Positions 26,727-36,174 are shown, numbered from the stretch's first letter. The stretch: 64,000 bases of DNA from Clostridia bacterium (GCA_026414765.1 JAOAIJ010000021.1:1-64000), one strand, 5' to 3'. Program-made: numbers and translations. Notes: generated by a model from the letters alone, not told the origin.

Positions 26727-27983
26727 ATGTTTAAGAAGACAACACTGGATAATGGCATAAGAATAGTTTGTGAAAAAATCCCGCATGTCAGGTCTGTTTC
26801 TGTAGGAATATGGGTTGGAACCGGGTCCAGGACTGAGAATAAGGATAATAACGGGATATCACACTTTATTGAGCATATGCTTTTTAAAGGTACAGAGAAA
26901 AGAAGTGCTAAGGAGATCGCCGAGAGTATCGATAGCATCGGTGGGCAGCTAAATGCTTTTACAGGTAAGGAATGTACATGCTATTATGCTAAAACTCTGG
27001 ATACACACTTTGATATAGCATTTGATGTACTTTCAGACATGTTTTTCAATTCCAAATTTGAGGCAAAGGATATTGATGTTGAAAGAAGAGTAATATTGGA
27101 AGAGATAGGCATGTACGAAGATTCGCCTGAAGAACTTGTCCATGATATCCTATCGGAAACTGTGTGGGATGGAAATTCACTGGGATACCCCATACTAGGC
27201 AGGCAGCAGAGTCTGGATAATATTAATCGTGATATAATAAAACAGTATATTGAGGATAACTATATACCTTCAAATGTTGTAATCTCTGTTGCAGGAAACT
27301 ATGACGATGAAAAACTTATTGATACGGTAAAGAAATATTTCGGCAGTTGGAAACCTGGAAATAAAAAAACAACGGATTTTGAAAAGGTCAAATTTCTATC
27401 TGGCTTTAAAATAAAAGAGAAAGATACTGAACAAGCTCACGTATGTCTCGGATTTGAAGGTATAGAGCATGGAAACGATGACCTTTACACATTACTGGCG
27501 ATAAACAACATTTTCGGCGGGGGGATGAGCTCCAGGCTATTCCAGAAAATACGGGAAGAAAAAGGCCTCGCATATTCTATTTATTCGTATCCGTCTTCTT
27601 ATAAAAATACGGGACTGTTCACTATATATGCGGGTATGAACCCTGAACATATAAATACGGTTACTGAGTTAATCATACAGGAAATTAGAACTTTAAAGGA
27701 AAATGGTTTAAAGAAAGAAGATATAGATAAATCCAGAGAACAGCTAAAAGGTAACTATATTTTAGGTCTTGAGAGTACAAGCAGTAGAATGAACAGTATC
27801 GGGAAGTCAGAGTTACTTCTTGGGAAAATTCATAGTCCGGAAGAAATACTTAAGAAGATTGATAATATCAGCCTGGATAATGTAGAGACTATTATTAACA
27901 GGATCCTGGATTTGAAAAATGCCAGTTTTACACTGGTAGGCAATGTGAAAAATGATATCAAATTTCATGAATTAATAAAATAA
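26727..27983 (+). CDS. M16-family zinc peptidase (MlpA/YmxG-like)
   Basis: A 418-residue M16B peptidase. The inverted zinc motif HFIEHMLFKG (HxxEH) is followed by the second glutamate in the EEIGMYEDSPEELVHD region. The C-terminal half has GGGMSSRLFQKIREEKGLAYSIYS, the other conserved M16 segment. Members process small peptides; the Bacillus orthologue MlpA lies at the same place in the pnp-dpa block. CGGAGG is six bases upstream of the ATG. A strong terminator ends the unit. Confidence 0.94.
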   Translation: MFKKTTLDNGIRIVCEKIPHVRSVSVGIWVGTGSRTENKDNNGISHFIEHMLFKGTEKRSAKEIAESIDSIGGQLNAFTGKECTCYYAKTLDTHFDIAFDVLSDMFFNSKFEAKDIDVERRVILEEIGMYEDSPEELVHDILSETVWDGNSLGYPILGRQQSLDNINRDIIKQYIEDNYIPSNVVISVAGNYDDEKLIDTVKKYFGSWKPGNKKTTDFEKVKFLSGFKIKEKDTEQAHVCLGFEGIEHGNDDLYTLLAINNIFGGGMSSRLFQKIREEKGLAYSIYSYPSSYKNTGLFTIYAGMNPEHINTVTELIIQEIRTLKENGLKKEDIDKSREQLKGNYILGLESTSSRMNSIGKSELLLGKIHSPEEILKKIDNISLDNVETIINRILDLKNASFTLVGNVKNDIKFHELIK

Positions 27984-27994
27984 CGATTTCTTGG

Positions 27995-28036
27995 AAAGAA
28001 CAGGTGCTAATGTGCGCACCTGTTCTTTCTTTTTTA
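27995..28036 (+). terminator. Terminator of the pnp/M16 unit
   Basis: A 13-bp stem AAAGAACAGGTGC/GCACCTGTTCTTT (27995-28007 and 28016-28028) is followed by a T-rich tail. Confidence 0.9.
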
Positions 28037-28065
28037 TTGCATCGTTTTTAGGGGATAATACAAGC

Positions 28066-28093
28066 ACTCTACTGTCAAAATTCACATAAGATA
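28066..28093 (+). promoter_or_regulatory. Sigma-K-type promoter of dpaAB
   Basis: AC at 28066-28067 and CATAAGATA at 28085-28093 are separated by 17 bases. They match the sigma-K consensus AC-N17-CATANNNTA exactly. In Bacillus the spoVF (dpa) operon is a mother-cell sigma-K operon, so the match is biologically sensible. Confidence 0.62.
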
Positions 28094-28131
28094 TACTAGT
28101 TTCTATTAGGAGAGTGCGGGGGGATATGTAA

Positions 28132-29004
28132 ATGGGAAAAATGAAATTTACTGTTATCGGAGGCGACTTACGAAGTGTTAAACTAGCCAATCAATTACAG
28201 GCTGATGGTAACAGAGTTTACATATATGGGTATGACAACGCGGGTTTTGATTTGGGAATGGAAGAAAGCCAGGATCTATTACATGCTATTGAGGAATCTG
28301 ATGTGGTTATCGGACCTATACCTTGTACAAATGACAACGAAACAATAAACGCTCCCTTTAACACTGAAAAAATTTACATAAGTGATATTTTGAAAAAAAT
28401 GTCTAAAAACCAACTCTTTGTCGCAGGTAGGTTGAGTGAGAAGATACTTCATCAGTCACAAGTCTATAATGTATATTCTATTGATTTGCTGGAAAGAGAA
28501 GAGATGGCAGTATTGAATGCAATACCTACAGCTGAGGGTGCTATTCAGATTGCTATGGAAGAAATGCCGATAACTCTTCATGATTGTAATGCTATGGTAT
28601 TAGGCTTTGGAAGGATAGGAAAGATTTTAGGCAAGATGCTCCAGGGAATAGGTGCAAACGTTTTTGTAGAAGCCAGAAAATACTCAGATATAGCATGGAT
28701 AAAGAGTTATAGCTATAACCCCGTTTTTATTACTCATATTGATGATTACCTCCCTAAAATGGATGTAATATTCAATACCATACCCCACGTATTGCTCGAT
28801 ACTGATGCATTGAAAAAAATCAAACCTGAGGGGTTGATTATTGATTTGGCATCCAAACCCGGAGGTGTAGATTTTGAAGGAGCAAAATCAATGGGTTTAA
28901 AGGCAATATGGGCATTATCTTTACCTGGCAAGGTTGCACCTGTAACTGCTGCGAAGTTTATAAAAGAAACAGTATATAATATAATTGATGAGTTGGGGGT
29001 ATAG
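28132..29004 (+). CDS. dpaA: Dipicolinate synthase subunit A
   Basis: A 290-residue Rossmann-type protein. The N-terminal TVIGGDLRSVKLANQL and the second nucleotide fold MVLGFGRIGKILGKMLQGIGA are typical of SpoVFA/DpaA. With DpaB it oxidises the lysine-pathway intermediate (dihydrodipicolinate or its precursor) to dipicolinic acid, the calcium chelator of the spore core. It precedes dpaB by only three bases. A sigma-K-type promoter stands 40 bases upstream. Confidence 0.95.
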   Translation: MGKMKFTVIGGDLRSVKLANQLQADGNRVYIYGYDNAGFDLGMEESQDLLHAIEESDVVIGPIPCTNDNETINAPFNTEKIYISDILKKMSKNQLFVAGRLSEKILHQSQVYNVYSIDLLEREEMAVLNAIPTAEGAIQIAMEEMPITLHDCNAMVLGFGRIGKILGKMLQGIGANVFVEARKYSDIAWIKSYSYNPVFITHIDDYLPKMDVIFNTIPHVLLDTDALKKIKPEGLIIDLASKPGGVDFEGAKSMGLKAIWALSLPGKVAPVTAAKFIKETVYNIIDELGV

Positions 29005-29007
29005 CAA

Positions 29008-29586
29008 ATGCTATTAAACGGACTGAAAGTTGGGTTTGCGTTAACAGGCTCATTTTGTACTATTGCAAAAGTAATACCTGAGATAAAAAGAATTGTAAAC
29101 GAGGGGGCTGAAGTATATCCTATTATCTCCGAATCTGTGGATAGATTTGATACCAGGTTTGGAAAGGCTGAGGATTGGAAAATTGAATTAAGGAGTATAA
29201 CCGGCAAGGAAATTATAACAACTATAGTTGATGCCGAGCCTATCGGTCCCAAAAGTTATCTAGATATACTGGTGGTTGCGCCCTGTACCGGAAATACTGC
29301 TTCGAAGCTTGCAAATGCCATAACGGATACTACAGTAACAATGGCATGCAAAGCTCATTTGAGAAATCAAAAACCTTTGGTTCTGGCTATATCTACTAAT
29401 GATGGGCTTGGATGCAATGCAAAAAACATTGGCTCGGTTTTAAATATGAAGAATGTTTACTTTGTACCCTTTGGACAGGATGATCCTTTGAAAAAATGTA
29501 ACTCTCTGATGGCTAAAACAGAAATGATACTACCAACTGTAATTGAAGCCCTTAAAGGGAGACAGATTCAGCCTTTGCTGGTATGA
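29008..29586 (+). CDS. dpaB: Dipicolinate synthase subunit B
   Basis: A 192-residue flavoprotein-like protein of the SpoVFB/DpaB family. Landmarks are KVGFALTGSFCTIAKV near the N-terminus, DAEPIGPKSYLDILVVAPCTGNT in the middle, and LVLAISTNDGLG. It forms dipicolinate synthase with DpaA. The gene follows dpaA directly and is followed by a terminator. Confidence 0.95.
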   Translation: MLLNGLKVGFALTGSFCTIAKVIPEIKRIVNEGAEVYPIISESVDRFDTRFGKAEDWKIELRSITGKEIITTIVDAEPIGPKSYLDILVVAPCTGNTASKLANAITDTTVTMACKAHLRNQKPLVLAISTNDGLGCNAKNIGSVLNMKNVYFVPFGQDDPLKKCNSLMAKTEMILPTVIEALKGRQIQPLLV

Positions 29587-29635
29587 TGGCGGATAGTAGA
29601 TCAATCAAGAGTTGCAAATTACATAGATTTCCTTT

Positions 29636-29668
29636 ATAAAACACACTTTTGTGTGTTTTATTTTTTAT
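29636..29668 (+). terminator. Terminator of dpaAB
   Basis: The stem ATAAAACACAC/GTGTGTTTTAT closes on a 4-base loop and runs into a T-rich tail; its flanking A-run also allows action on the other strand. Between here and the pilB start (30054) the sequence is AT-rich with only one promoter candidate. Confidence 0.85.
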
Positions 29669-29814
29669 TTGATTACATATAAAGTGATTAACATAAAAAA
29701 GAATAGTAGACCTAAGTATTGACAAAGGGGAATAACTTGTAAAGTTCATTAAATCCGGATTTGTGGAAATTTATGAGAACATTTGTCGAATACTGGTATA
29801 TTTGTAAAAAATAC

Positions 29815-29843
29815 TTGAATTGATATGGATATGTGTGTAGAAT
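29815..29843 (+). promoter_or_regulatory. Candidate promoter of the pilB-pilT-pilM unit
   Basis: TTGAAT and TAGAAT are 17 bases apart. They leave a 5' leader of about 200 bases, in which I recognise no structured element. Confidence 0.4.
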
Positions 29844-30053
29844 ATTAGTACGATTCCATTGTTTATATTTCTATAAAAGTTAACAAAATACTTTATATAA
29901 AAACAAATGTACTAATAATGCTGTTGTTTATTACAATAAAGAGCTAAGTTACAAACCTAAAATTCAACTAACATTTTAAACAAAACATATATCAGATAAA
30001 CATGTTATTATCTTGCTGAATAATTCATAACTTTGTTCGTAGGGGGAGTAAAA

Positions 30054-32369
30054 GTGATAAGTATCAGCACAAAAGGTATTGATGAAATACTTCTTGAAAT
30101 GGGTAAAATAAACACTACTCAATTCAAAAGTATCTGGGAGTTGCAAAGGGAAACCAGGAGAGATATTGAAGAAATTCTGCTTGAAAATGAATATGTGTCA
30201 AAACCTGATATTCTTATTGCTAAAGCTAGACGTTTCGGAGTGGAATTTGTCGACTTAAGCGTATATGAGATAAAGGATGAGAGCATTCCCTGTAAAGTTT
30301 CCGAGAATATAGCTTCAAGATACGGATTGATTCCAATTGATGAAGAAGACGGTGTACTTACAGTAGCCATGAAGGACCCTTCAGATATATTTGCATTAGA
30401 TGATTTGCGTTTGGCAACCTTTCTGGAGATAAAACCTCTATTTGCTGATATTGAGGAAATAGAAGCTCTTATTAAGAAATTCCATACTAGAGGAACTAAA
30501 ACGATAAACGATTCTAATAATTCTGTATATACTAACGAGATTTATGGCAGTTTTGACAATAATATAACTGGTTCAAACATTCAGAACCAAATACCGGATG
30601 ATTCTGATTCAAACTTAAGTGAAACAAGCTTAATATTTAGTAAGAATAGAATCGGGGAACTGTTTGTGAATGAAGGCATTCTTCAAAAGGAGCAGCTTGA
30701 AGAAGCCTTAAGCATCCAGCAGAGTTCGGGAGAGCGTATAGGACAGATTTTTGTCAGACAAGGCTACATAACAAGAAAGATATTGTATGAGTTTCTTGCC
30801 ATGCAGCTGGACATGCCTCATATCGACCTGGACAGTATAAATATAACCGAAGATGTTGTAAAAGCTGTCAGTGAAAACATAGCCAGAAGATATACACTCG
30901 TGCCTGTAGAGATATCTGGAAACAGCTTGAAAGTAGCTATGAGTGATCCAATGAACATCTTTTCCATAGACGATCTCAGACTGGCGACAGGTATGGACAT
31001 TGTGCCGGTATTGGGAGATGAAGAGCAGATTAATTCTATACTGGATAAGTATTTTGAAAAGGCAAGGGAAATAAGAAAAACCAACGAGAGCAAGAAAAAA
31101 CTGGATGAATTTGATAAGGAATTTGAAAAGGTAAAAGAAGAAATATCTGTAGAGATTAGCAGTGAAGAAGTAGATAATGAAGAGACCCTTGATATAAATT
31201 CTGTAGAGAATGCTCCTATTGTGAAGATGGTAAACATTATTTTCAATAAAGCTGTAGCCAGTGGAGCAAGTGATATACATATTGAACCGTATGAAGACTG
31301 TGTTATGGTCCGATACAGGGTTGATGGACAATTAATGGAAACTATGAAGCATGATAGAAAAATTCTTTCTGCTCTTGTTGCCAGGGTTAAGATAATCAGC
31401 GGTTTAAATATAGCAGAAAAGAGAGTGCCGCAGGATGGAAGACTGACTCTCAAAATAGAAGGCAAACCCTATGATCTCCGTGTTTCTGTGTTGCCAACAA
31501 TATTTGGAGAAAAGATAGTTATCAGAATTGCGGACAAGGATGGTTTTAATATATCTAAAAAAGAACTGGGCTTCTTTGATGATGATCTTCAGAAGTTTGA
31601 TTCCATTCTTTCGCATCCTCACGGGATAGTATTGGTTACAGGGCCTACTGGAAGTGGTAAATCAACTACTTTATATACCGCACTGAAAGAACTGTGTAAG
31701 CCAAGTATAAATATACTTACGGTTGAAGACCCTGTTGAATGCACTGTAAGAGGGGTTAATCAGGTTCAGGTAAATGTTAAGGCAGGCATGACTTTTGCAT
31801 CAGCTCTCAGATCATTCCTGAGGCAGGACCCCGACATAATAATGGTTGGAGAAATACGTGATTCGGAAACTGCTGAGATAGCTACAAGAGCTGCTATTAC
31901 AGGTCATCTTGTTTTGAGCACATTACATACAAATGATGCTGCAAGTTCAATTACCAGGATGATAGATATGGGAATTGAATCCTTTATGATGTCTTCATCT
32001 ATTGTAGGGGTAATAGCACAGAGGCTTGTAAGAAAATTATGCCTGAAATGCAAACAGGAATATACTCCAGGTATTAATGAAGCTGAAATTCTCAATATTG
32101 AAAAAGGTGAAGATGTCAGCATATATATGCCCCAAGGCTGTCCTGCCTGCAACAATACAGGCTATAAAGGCAGAATAGCTATTTACGAGATAATGGAAAT
32201 ATCCAGCGAGATAAAAGAATTGATATCGAAAAATGTTACTTCCGATATTTTGAAAGAAACAGCGACTAAGAACGGGATGAAGACGCTAAGAATGAATTGT
32301 TCCCGGATGGTTAAAGCGGGTATAACTTCAGTAGAGGAAATGTTAAGAGTTACATATGCAAAAGAATAA
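30054..32369 (+). CDS. pilB: Type IV pilus assembly ATPase PilB with tandem MshEN-like N-domains
   Basis: A 771-residue GspE/PilB ATPase that powers pilus extension. Two N-terminal modules (about 5-155 and 195-335) each end with the same SENIARRYxLxPV...DDLRLAT segment. The second begins RIGELFVNEG...ALSIQQ, then ERIGQIFVRQG...LAMQ, which is the MshEN c-di-GMP-binding pattern; the first lacks these residues. The ATPase domain (about 400-720) has Walker A GPTGSGKST near 530 and GEIRDSETAEIA. A zinc knuckle CLKCKQ...CPACNNTGYKGR follows. The GTG start is chosen by GGGGGAG five bases upstream. It leads pilB-pilT-pilM. Confidence 0.94.
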   Translation: MISISTKGIDEILLEMGKINTTQFKSIWELQRETRRDIEEILLENEYVSKPDILIAKARRFGVEFVDLSVYEIKDESIPCKVSENIASRYGLIPIDEEDGVLTVAMKDPSDIFALDDLRLATFLEIKPLFADIEEIEALIKKFHTRGTKTINDSNNSVYTNEIYGSFDNNITGSNIQNQIPDDSDSNLSETSLIFSKNRIGELFVNEGILQKEQLEEALSIQQSSGERIGQIFVRQGYITRKILYEFLAMQLDMPHIDLDSINITEDVVKAVSENIARRYTLVPVEISGNSLKVAMSDPMNIFSIDDLRLATGMDIVPVLGDEEQINSILDKYFEKAREIRKTNESKKKLDEFDKEFEKVKEEISVEISSEEVDNEETLDINSVENAPIVKMVNIIFNKAVASGASDIHIEPYEDCVMVRYRVDGQLMETMKHDRKILSALVARVKIISGLNIAEKRVPQDGRLTLKIEGKPYDLRVSVLPTIFGEKIVIRIADKDGFNISKKELGFFDDDLQKFDSILSHPHGIVLVTGPTGSGKSTTLYTALKELCKPSINILTVEDPVECTVRGVNQVQVNVKAGMTFASALRSFLRQDPDIIMVGEIRDSETAEIATRAAITGHLVLSTLHTNDAASSITRMIDMGIESFMMSSSIVGVIAQRLVRKLCLKCKQEYTPGINEAEILNIEKGEDVSIYMPQGCPACNNTGYKGRIAIYEIMEISSEIKELISKNVTSDILKETATKNGMKTLRMNCSRMVKAGITSVEEMLRVTYAKE

Positions 32370-32386
32370 ATAGCGAGGTAGATATA

Positions 32387-33442
32387 ATGAACTTGAATCA
32401 TTTGCTCGAGAAGACTATATTGTATAAAGCTTCAGACCTTCATATATGTACAGGACTTCCACCGGTTATAAGATTACATGGTGATCTGATTTATATGGAC
32501 GAGCCAAATCTGACACCACAGGATTGCGAAAACCTGGCAAAGCAGTGCCTTACATCAAGAAGCTACGAGATTCTTGAAGATAAGGGTGAAATTGATTTAT
32601 CCTACATGTTGCCTGCAGTGGCGAGATTCAGAATTAATGTTTTCAAACAAAGAGGCACACTTGCCCTGGCAGTCAGGGTAATACCGACAGAAACACCGAA
32701 GCTGGGAGATTTGGGACTCCCGGGTATATTAAACAATCTGGCAGAAAGACAAAGGGGGCTTGTTCTTGTAACAGGTCCGACAGGTAGCGGAAAATCTACA
32801 ACATTGGCTGCAATTATTGACTATATAAACAGTAAAAGACGGTGTCATATTGTTACTATAGAAGACCCTATAGAATTTTTGCACAAGCACGAGAAAAGTG
32901 TAATCAACCAGAGGGAGGTAGGCAGTGATACAAATAACTTCGCAAACGCTTTGAGAGCGGTATTAAGGGAAGATCCAGACGTAATCCTGGTAGGAGAAAT
33001 GCGTGACAAGGAAACAATAGAAACAGCACTGACAGCTGCAGAAACCGGGCATTTGGTATTTTCAACACTTCATACTCTGGGAGCAGCAAAGACAATAGAC
33101 AGAATAATTGATGTTTTTCCGCCGCACCAGCAGCAGCAAGTCAGAAGTCAGCTTTCAACAGTGCTTCAAAGTGTTATTTCACAGCAATTGATAAAAAAAG
33201 CAGATGGAAAAGGCAGAGTTGTTGCAACAGAAGTAATGGTTTGGACTCCTGCTATTGCGAACCTTATAAGGGAAGGCCGTACGCCACAGATTAATACAAG
33301 TATTCATACGGGTTCGCAATTTGGCATGCATTCAATGGATAGTTGCATAGCAGAACTATTTAAAGCGAAACAGATAAGCTTTGAAAGTGCCAATCAATAT
33401 GCCATAGATCAGGAGAATTTTAAGAAACTGCTTGTCGGATAG
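32387..33442 (+). CDS. pilT: Twitching motility / pilus retraction ATPase PilT
   Basis: A 351-residue ATPase of the PilT subfamily. It has the short N-terminal PAS-like region with KASDLHICTGLPPVIR, Walker A GPTGSGKST (about 130-138), Walker B/Asp-box region GEMRDKETIETAL, and the HTLGAAKTIDRIIDVFP motif. The family powers pilus depolymerisation. It begins 17 bases after pilB and is followed after 42 bases by pilM. Having both pilB and pilT indicates dynamic, retractable pili. Confidence 0.95.
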   Translation: MNLNHLLEKTILYKASDLHICTGLPPVIRLHGDLIYMDEPNLTPQDCENLAKQCLTSRSYEILEDKGEIDLSYMLPAVARFRINVFKQRGTLALAVRVIPTETPKLGDLGLPGILNNLAERQRGLVLVTGPTGSGKSTTLAAIIDYINSKRRCHIVTIEDPIEFLHKHEKSVINQREVGSDTNNFANALRAVLREDPDVILVGEMRDKETIETALTAAETGHLVFSTLHTLGAAKTIDRIIDVFPPHQQQQVRSQLSTVLQSVISQQLIKKADGKGRVVATEVMVWTPAIANLIREGRTPQINTSIHTGSQFGMHSMDSCIAELFKAKQISFESANQYAIDQENFKKLLVG

Positions 33443-33484
33443 TGAGAATAATAAAGCAGATATATTTAGTAGGAGGTAAAATAA

Positions 33485-34600
33485 ATGGCTACTTTTCAAT
33501 CACTATTTGCAAATGACCTAATAACCATAGATATAGGATTCAGGTATATAAAAATAGTTCAGATAAGAAAGAAGAAGAATAACGACCTCACCATAGTAAA
33601 CTTTGGAATAGGAGATACACCCAGGGGTTGTATCAAAAATGGAGCTATAAAGGATAAGGAAAGGGTTATTGCTGAAATAAAAAGGGTAATGAGTGAGCAT
33701 AACATAAGCGCTAAGGAAGCTAAAATAGTAATGTCAGGTACAAATATCATAACAAGAATAATTATGATAGACAAAGTTCCGGCTAGTGAGATTGATACGA
33801 AGGCATGGGAGGAAATACAAGCCTACCTGCCTATAAATTTCAATGATCACTCTGTAGATTACAAGGTACTTGGTATTGTAAATGAAGGAAATGAAGAGAA
33901 AATCAAGATATTTGTTACTGCAGTAGCAAAAAAGATTATTAACAGTTATATTGAGATAATTCAAAGTCTGGGTTTAAAACCTGTTTCAGTTGATATTCCG
34001 GCTAACAGTGTTGCAAAGTTTTTTCAGAAGGACATCGAACACAAGGAGCCTGAAAACTGGGCTAGAAAGCAAAAACTTTCAAAGCTTAATTCAAAAACCT
34101 TTGCAGTGATTGACCTTGGTTCAGAAACGACAATTATCAATATATTAAAGGACAAAACACCCGAATTCAACAGAGTGCTGCTAAATGGCAGCAGTAATAT
34201 AGATGTGGCGATTTTTAAGGCCCTGAATCTTGAGCAAAACCAGATGGATAAAGCTGAGAGATATAAAAAGTCCTATGGTATAGTCAGATATAAAGATCCG
34301 AACAACGAGCTTGAATGGAGCTGCAGTGAGGCGGCAAAATCAGTAATGCTTGATGTTGTAAGAAACATAAAAATGTGTATAGAGTTTTATATGACGAAAT
34401 GTGCAGGCGAGCAGCTGAGCAAGGTCTACATAATAGGAGGGGGCTCCAAACTAAAGGGTATCAGAGAGTTTTTTGAAGACACACTTGGTATACCAGTATA
34501 TCCTATAAACAGCATATCCGTAGAAGGTGTTGAATTTACTTCTGGACTTGACACAGACAGGGTAAACTTCCTCATAAATGCTATGGGTATAGCACTTTAG
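33485..34600 (+). CDS. pilM: Type IV pilus assembly protein PilM (copy 1)
   Basis: A 371-residue actin-like protein. ATP-site segments are ITIDIGFRYIKIVQI at the N-terminus, FAVIDLGSETTIINIL (second phosphate loop) and YIIGGGSKLKGI (adenosine loop). PilM links the cytoplasmic ATPases to the membrane complex through PilN. It is 42 bases downstream of pilT. A paralogue of almost the same length is encoded at 50510-51628. After pilM the operon is broken by a new promoter and a c-di-GMP riboswitch. Confidence 0.92.
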   Translation: MATFQSLFANDLITIDIGFRYIKIVQIRKKKNNDLTIVNFGIGDTPRGCIKNGAIKDKERVIAEIKRVMSEHNISAKEAKIVMSGTNIITRIIMIDKVPASEIDTKAWEEIQAYLPINFNDHSVDYKVLGIVNEGNEEKIKIFVTAVAKKIINSYIEIIQSLGLKPVSVDIPANSVAKFFQKDIEHKEPENWARKQKLSKLNSKTFAVIDLGSETTIINILKDKTPEFNRVLLNGSSNIDVAIFKALNLEQNQMDKAERYKKSYGIVRYKDPNNELEWSCSEAAKSVMLDVVRNIKMCIEFYMTKCAGEQLSKVYIIGGGSKLKGIREFFEDTLGIPVYPINSISVEGVEFTSGLDTDRVNFLINAMGIAL

Positions 34601-34745
34601 ATATTTCTATGTAATACATGGTAAATAATGCTGTTTGCAGGTGCTTATCCTGCCAATAATATTAACCATTATCAAAATATTTGTTCAGTACAAATACCAG
34701 TAAACATAAAAGTGTATTTGCATAAAAGAAATTTGTATATATTTA

Positions 34746-34774
34746 TTGTAAGTTATTGCACAATAATGTATAAT
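34746..34774 (+). promoter_or_regulatory. Promoter upstream of the c-di-GMP riboswitch
   Basis: TTGTAA (34746-34751) and TATAAT (34769-34774) are 17 bases apart. The expected start near 34781 lies just before the aptamer, so the pilC unit has its own transcript. Confidence 0.6.
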
Positions 34775-34787
34775 AATGTTAATATGT

Positions 34788-34876
34788 ACAAAAGCATATG
34801 AAAGGGCAAAATCGGCGAAAGCTGATGACGCAAAGGTAAGGGTCTAAAACGTCAAGTCATGACAGCCTATCTCCAA
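34788..34876 (+). promoter_or_regulatory. Cyclic-di-GMP-I (GEMM) riboswitch
   Basis: The aptamer signature is present in order. AAAGGGCAAA (34801-34810) comes first, then a stem CGGC/GCTG capped by a GAAA tetraloop. Next is the nearly invariant GACGCAAAG (34827-34835), then GGGTCTAAA with a GTC/GAC stem and the receptor-side AGCC. These match class I c-di-GMP (GEMM) RNAs. The 3' side has only a short CAACA/TGTTG hairpin followed by TTTTA, so on/off polarity cannot be read. It controls pilC and the genes after it. The rest of the 359-base gap holds only the promoter and the pilC ribosome site. Confidence 0.85.
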
Positions 34877-34959
34877 CAGTGTTGTTTTATCTATAATGCT
34901 GATGTTCTAACTAAATATTTCACATAAAAAACAAAATTTCATACGGGGGTTAAGTATAG

Positions 34960-36174
34960 ATGCCTGTATATACTTACAAAGCAAAAAATGAATCAGGAAA
35001 GCTATTTGCTGGGGAAACAAAAATAGCCAGCGAATCAGACCTTATCAGCCTTCTGGTGGAAAAGGGGTATACTCCTGTAGAGATAAAGGTTAAGAATGCT
35101 TTTACTGATATTTCAACCATAAGTTTTTTAAAACCTAAAGTGAAGATAAAAGACCTGGCTGTTTTCTGCAGACAGTTCGCTATAGTGATTGAGGCAGGAG
35201 TGCCGCTATCTGCAGCATTGGAAGTAATACGGGATCAAACCCAGAATAGGACATTGAAGGAATGTATAAACGATGTTTATGAAAACATACAGAAGGGTTC
35301 ATCACTTACAAATGCTATGAAACAGCATGCGGAAATATTTCCCGAAATATTGATCAATATGGTTGAAGCAGGAGAGGTCAGTGGGCAGCTGGATAGAGTT
35401 TTTATCAGAATGGCTGACCACTATGAGAAGGAATTTAAGTTAAATCACAAAATAAAAAGTGCTATGACATATCCAGTGATAGTATGTATTGTTGCTGTAA
35501 TTCTGGTTTTTGTAATGATGACTTTCGTTTTGCCGCAGTTTACGCAGGTTTTAGTATCATTTAATGCAGAATTGCCTTTGCCGACTAAGATACTGATAAA
35601 AATAAGCAATATATTTAAGAGCTACTGGGTCATTATGCTTATATTGCTGTTTGCGATTTTCGCTTATATAAAATATTTCACAAGGACATATACAGGAAAA
35701 ATGTTTTTTAGCCGGCTGTCAATCAAATTGCCAATTATAAGAAGGGTAACAAAATATATAATTACCGCCAGGTTTACAAGAACACTCGGGACCCTTGTGG
35801 CAAGCGGAGTGCTTCTTATACAGGCTTTGGAGGTTGTGCAAAAGGTTTTGGGAAATGCTTTAGTTTCAGAAAAGATGGAAATTGTTATTGAGGAAATTAA
35901 GAAAGGGCGAGGTTTGACCAGTCCTTTGAGCAGTATGGGATATTTTCCTCCAATGCTTATATCTATGGTAAGGATCGGAGAGGAATCAGGTGAGCTTGAT
36001 TTTGCGCTGAATAAGTCGGCAGATTTTTATGACCAGGAGGTTGAAACTTCTACACAGCAGCTGACGACCTTGCTTGAGCCGATAATAATTATTTTGCTGG
36101 CTGTAGTAGTTGGATTTATCATACTAAGCATATTGTATCCAATGTTCAATGTTTATAAAGCACTTTCTGAATGA
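34960..36174 (+). CDS. pilC: Type IV pilus inner-membrane platform protein PilC
   Basis: A 404-residue GspF/PilC protein. It has two repeated GspF domains (about 65-190 and 270-395), each with the motif of type FCRQFAIVIEAGVPLSAALEV or FTRTLGTLVASGVLL. Three membrane segments lie near 170-190, 220-240 and 375-395. It is the platform that the ATPases act on. It is the first gene behind the c-di-GMP riboswitch. GGGGGT precedes the ATG. Confidence 0.95.
   Translation: MPVYTYKAKNESGKLFAGETKIASESDLISLLVEKGYTPVEIKVKNAFTDISTISFLKPKVKIKDLAVFCRQFAIVIEAGVPLSAALEVIRDQTQNRTLKECINDVYENIQKGSSLTNAMKQHAEIFPEILINMVEAGEVSGQLDRVFIRMADHYEKEFKLNHKIKSAMTYPVIVCIVAVILVFVMMTFVLPQFTQVLVSFNAELPLPTKILIKISNIFKSYWVIMLILLFAIFAYIKYFTRTYTGKMFFSRLSIKLPIIRRVTKYIITARFTRTLGTLVASGVLLIQALEVVQKVLGNALVSEKMEIVIEEIKKGRGLTSPLSSMGYFPPMLISMVRIGEESGELDFALNKSADFYDQEVETSTQQLTTLLEPIIIILLAVVVGFIILSILYPMFNVYKALSE

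Noticed and set aside
30708-31465. Long open frames (207 and 215 codons) opposite pilB
   Set aside because: They lie fully inside pilB on the opposite strand, lack ribosome sites and encode low-complexity hydrophobic or serine-rich sequence, as expected from the complement of an AT-rich helical gene.
34862-34893. Strong expression-platform terminator after the c-di-GMP riboswitch
   Set aside because: Only a 5-bp CAACA/TGTTG hairpin with TTTTA follows the aptamer, which is too weak to call on/off polarity.
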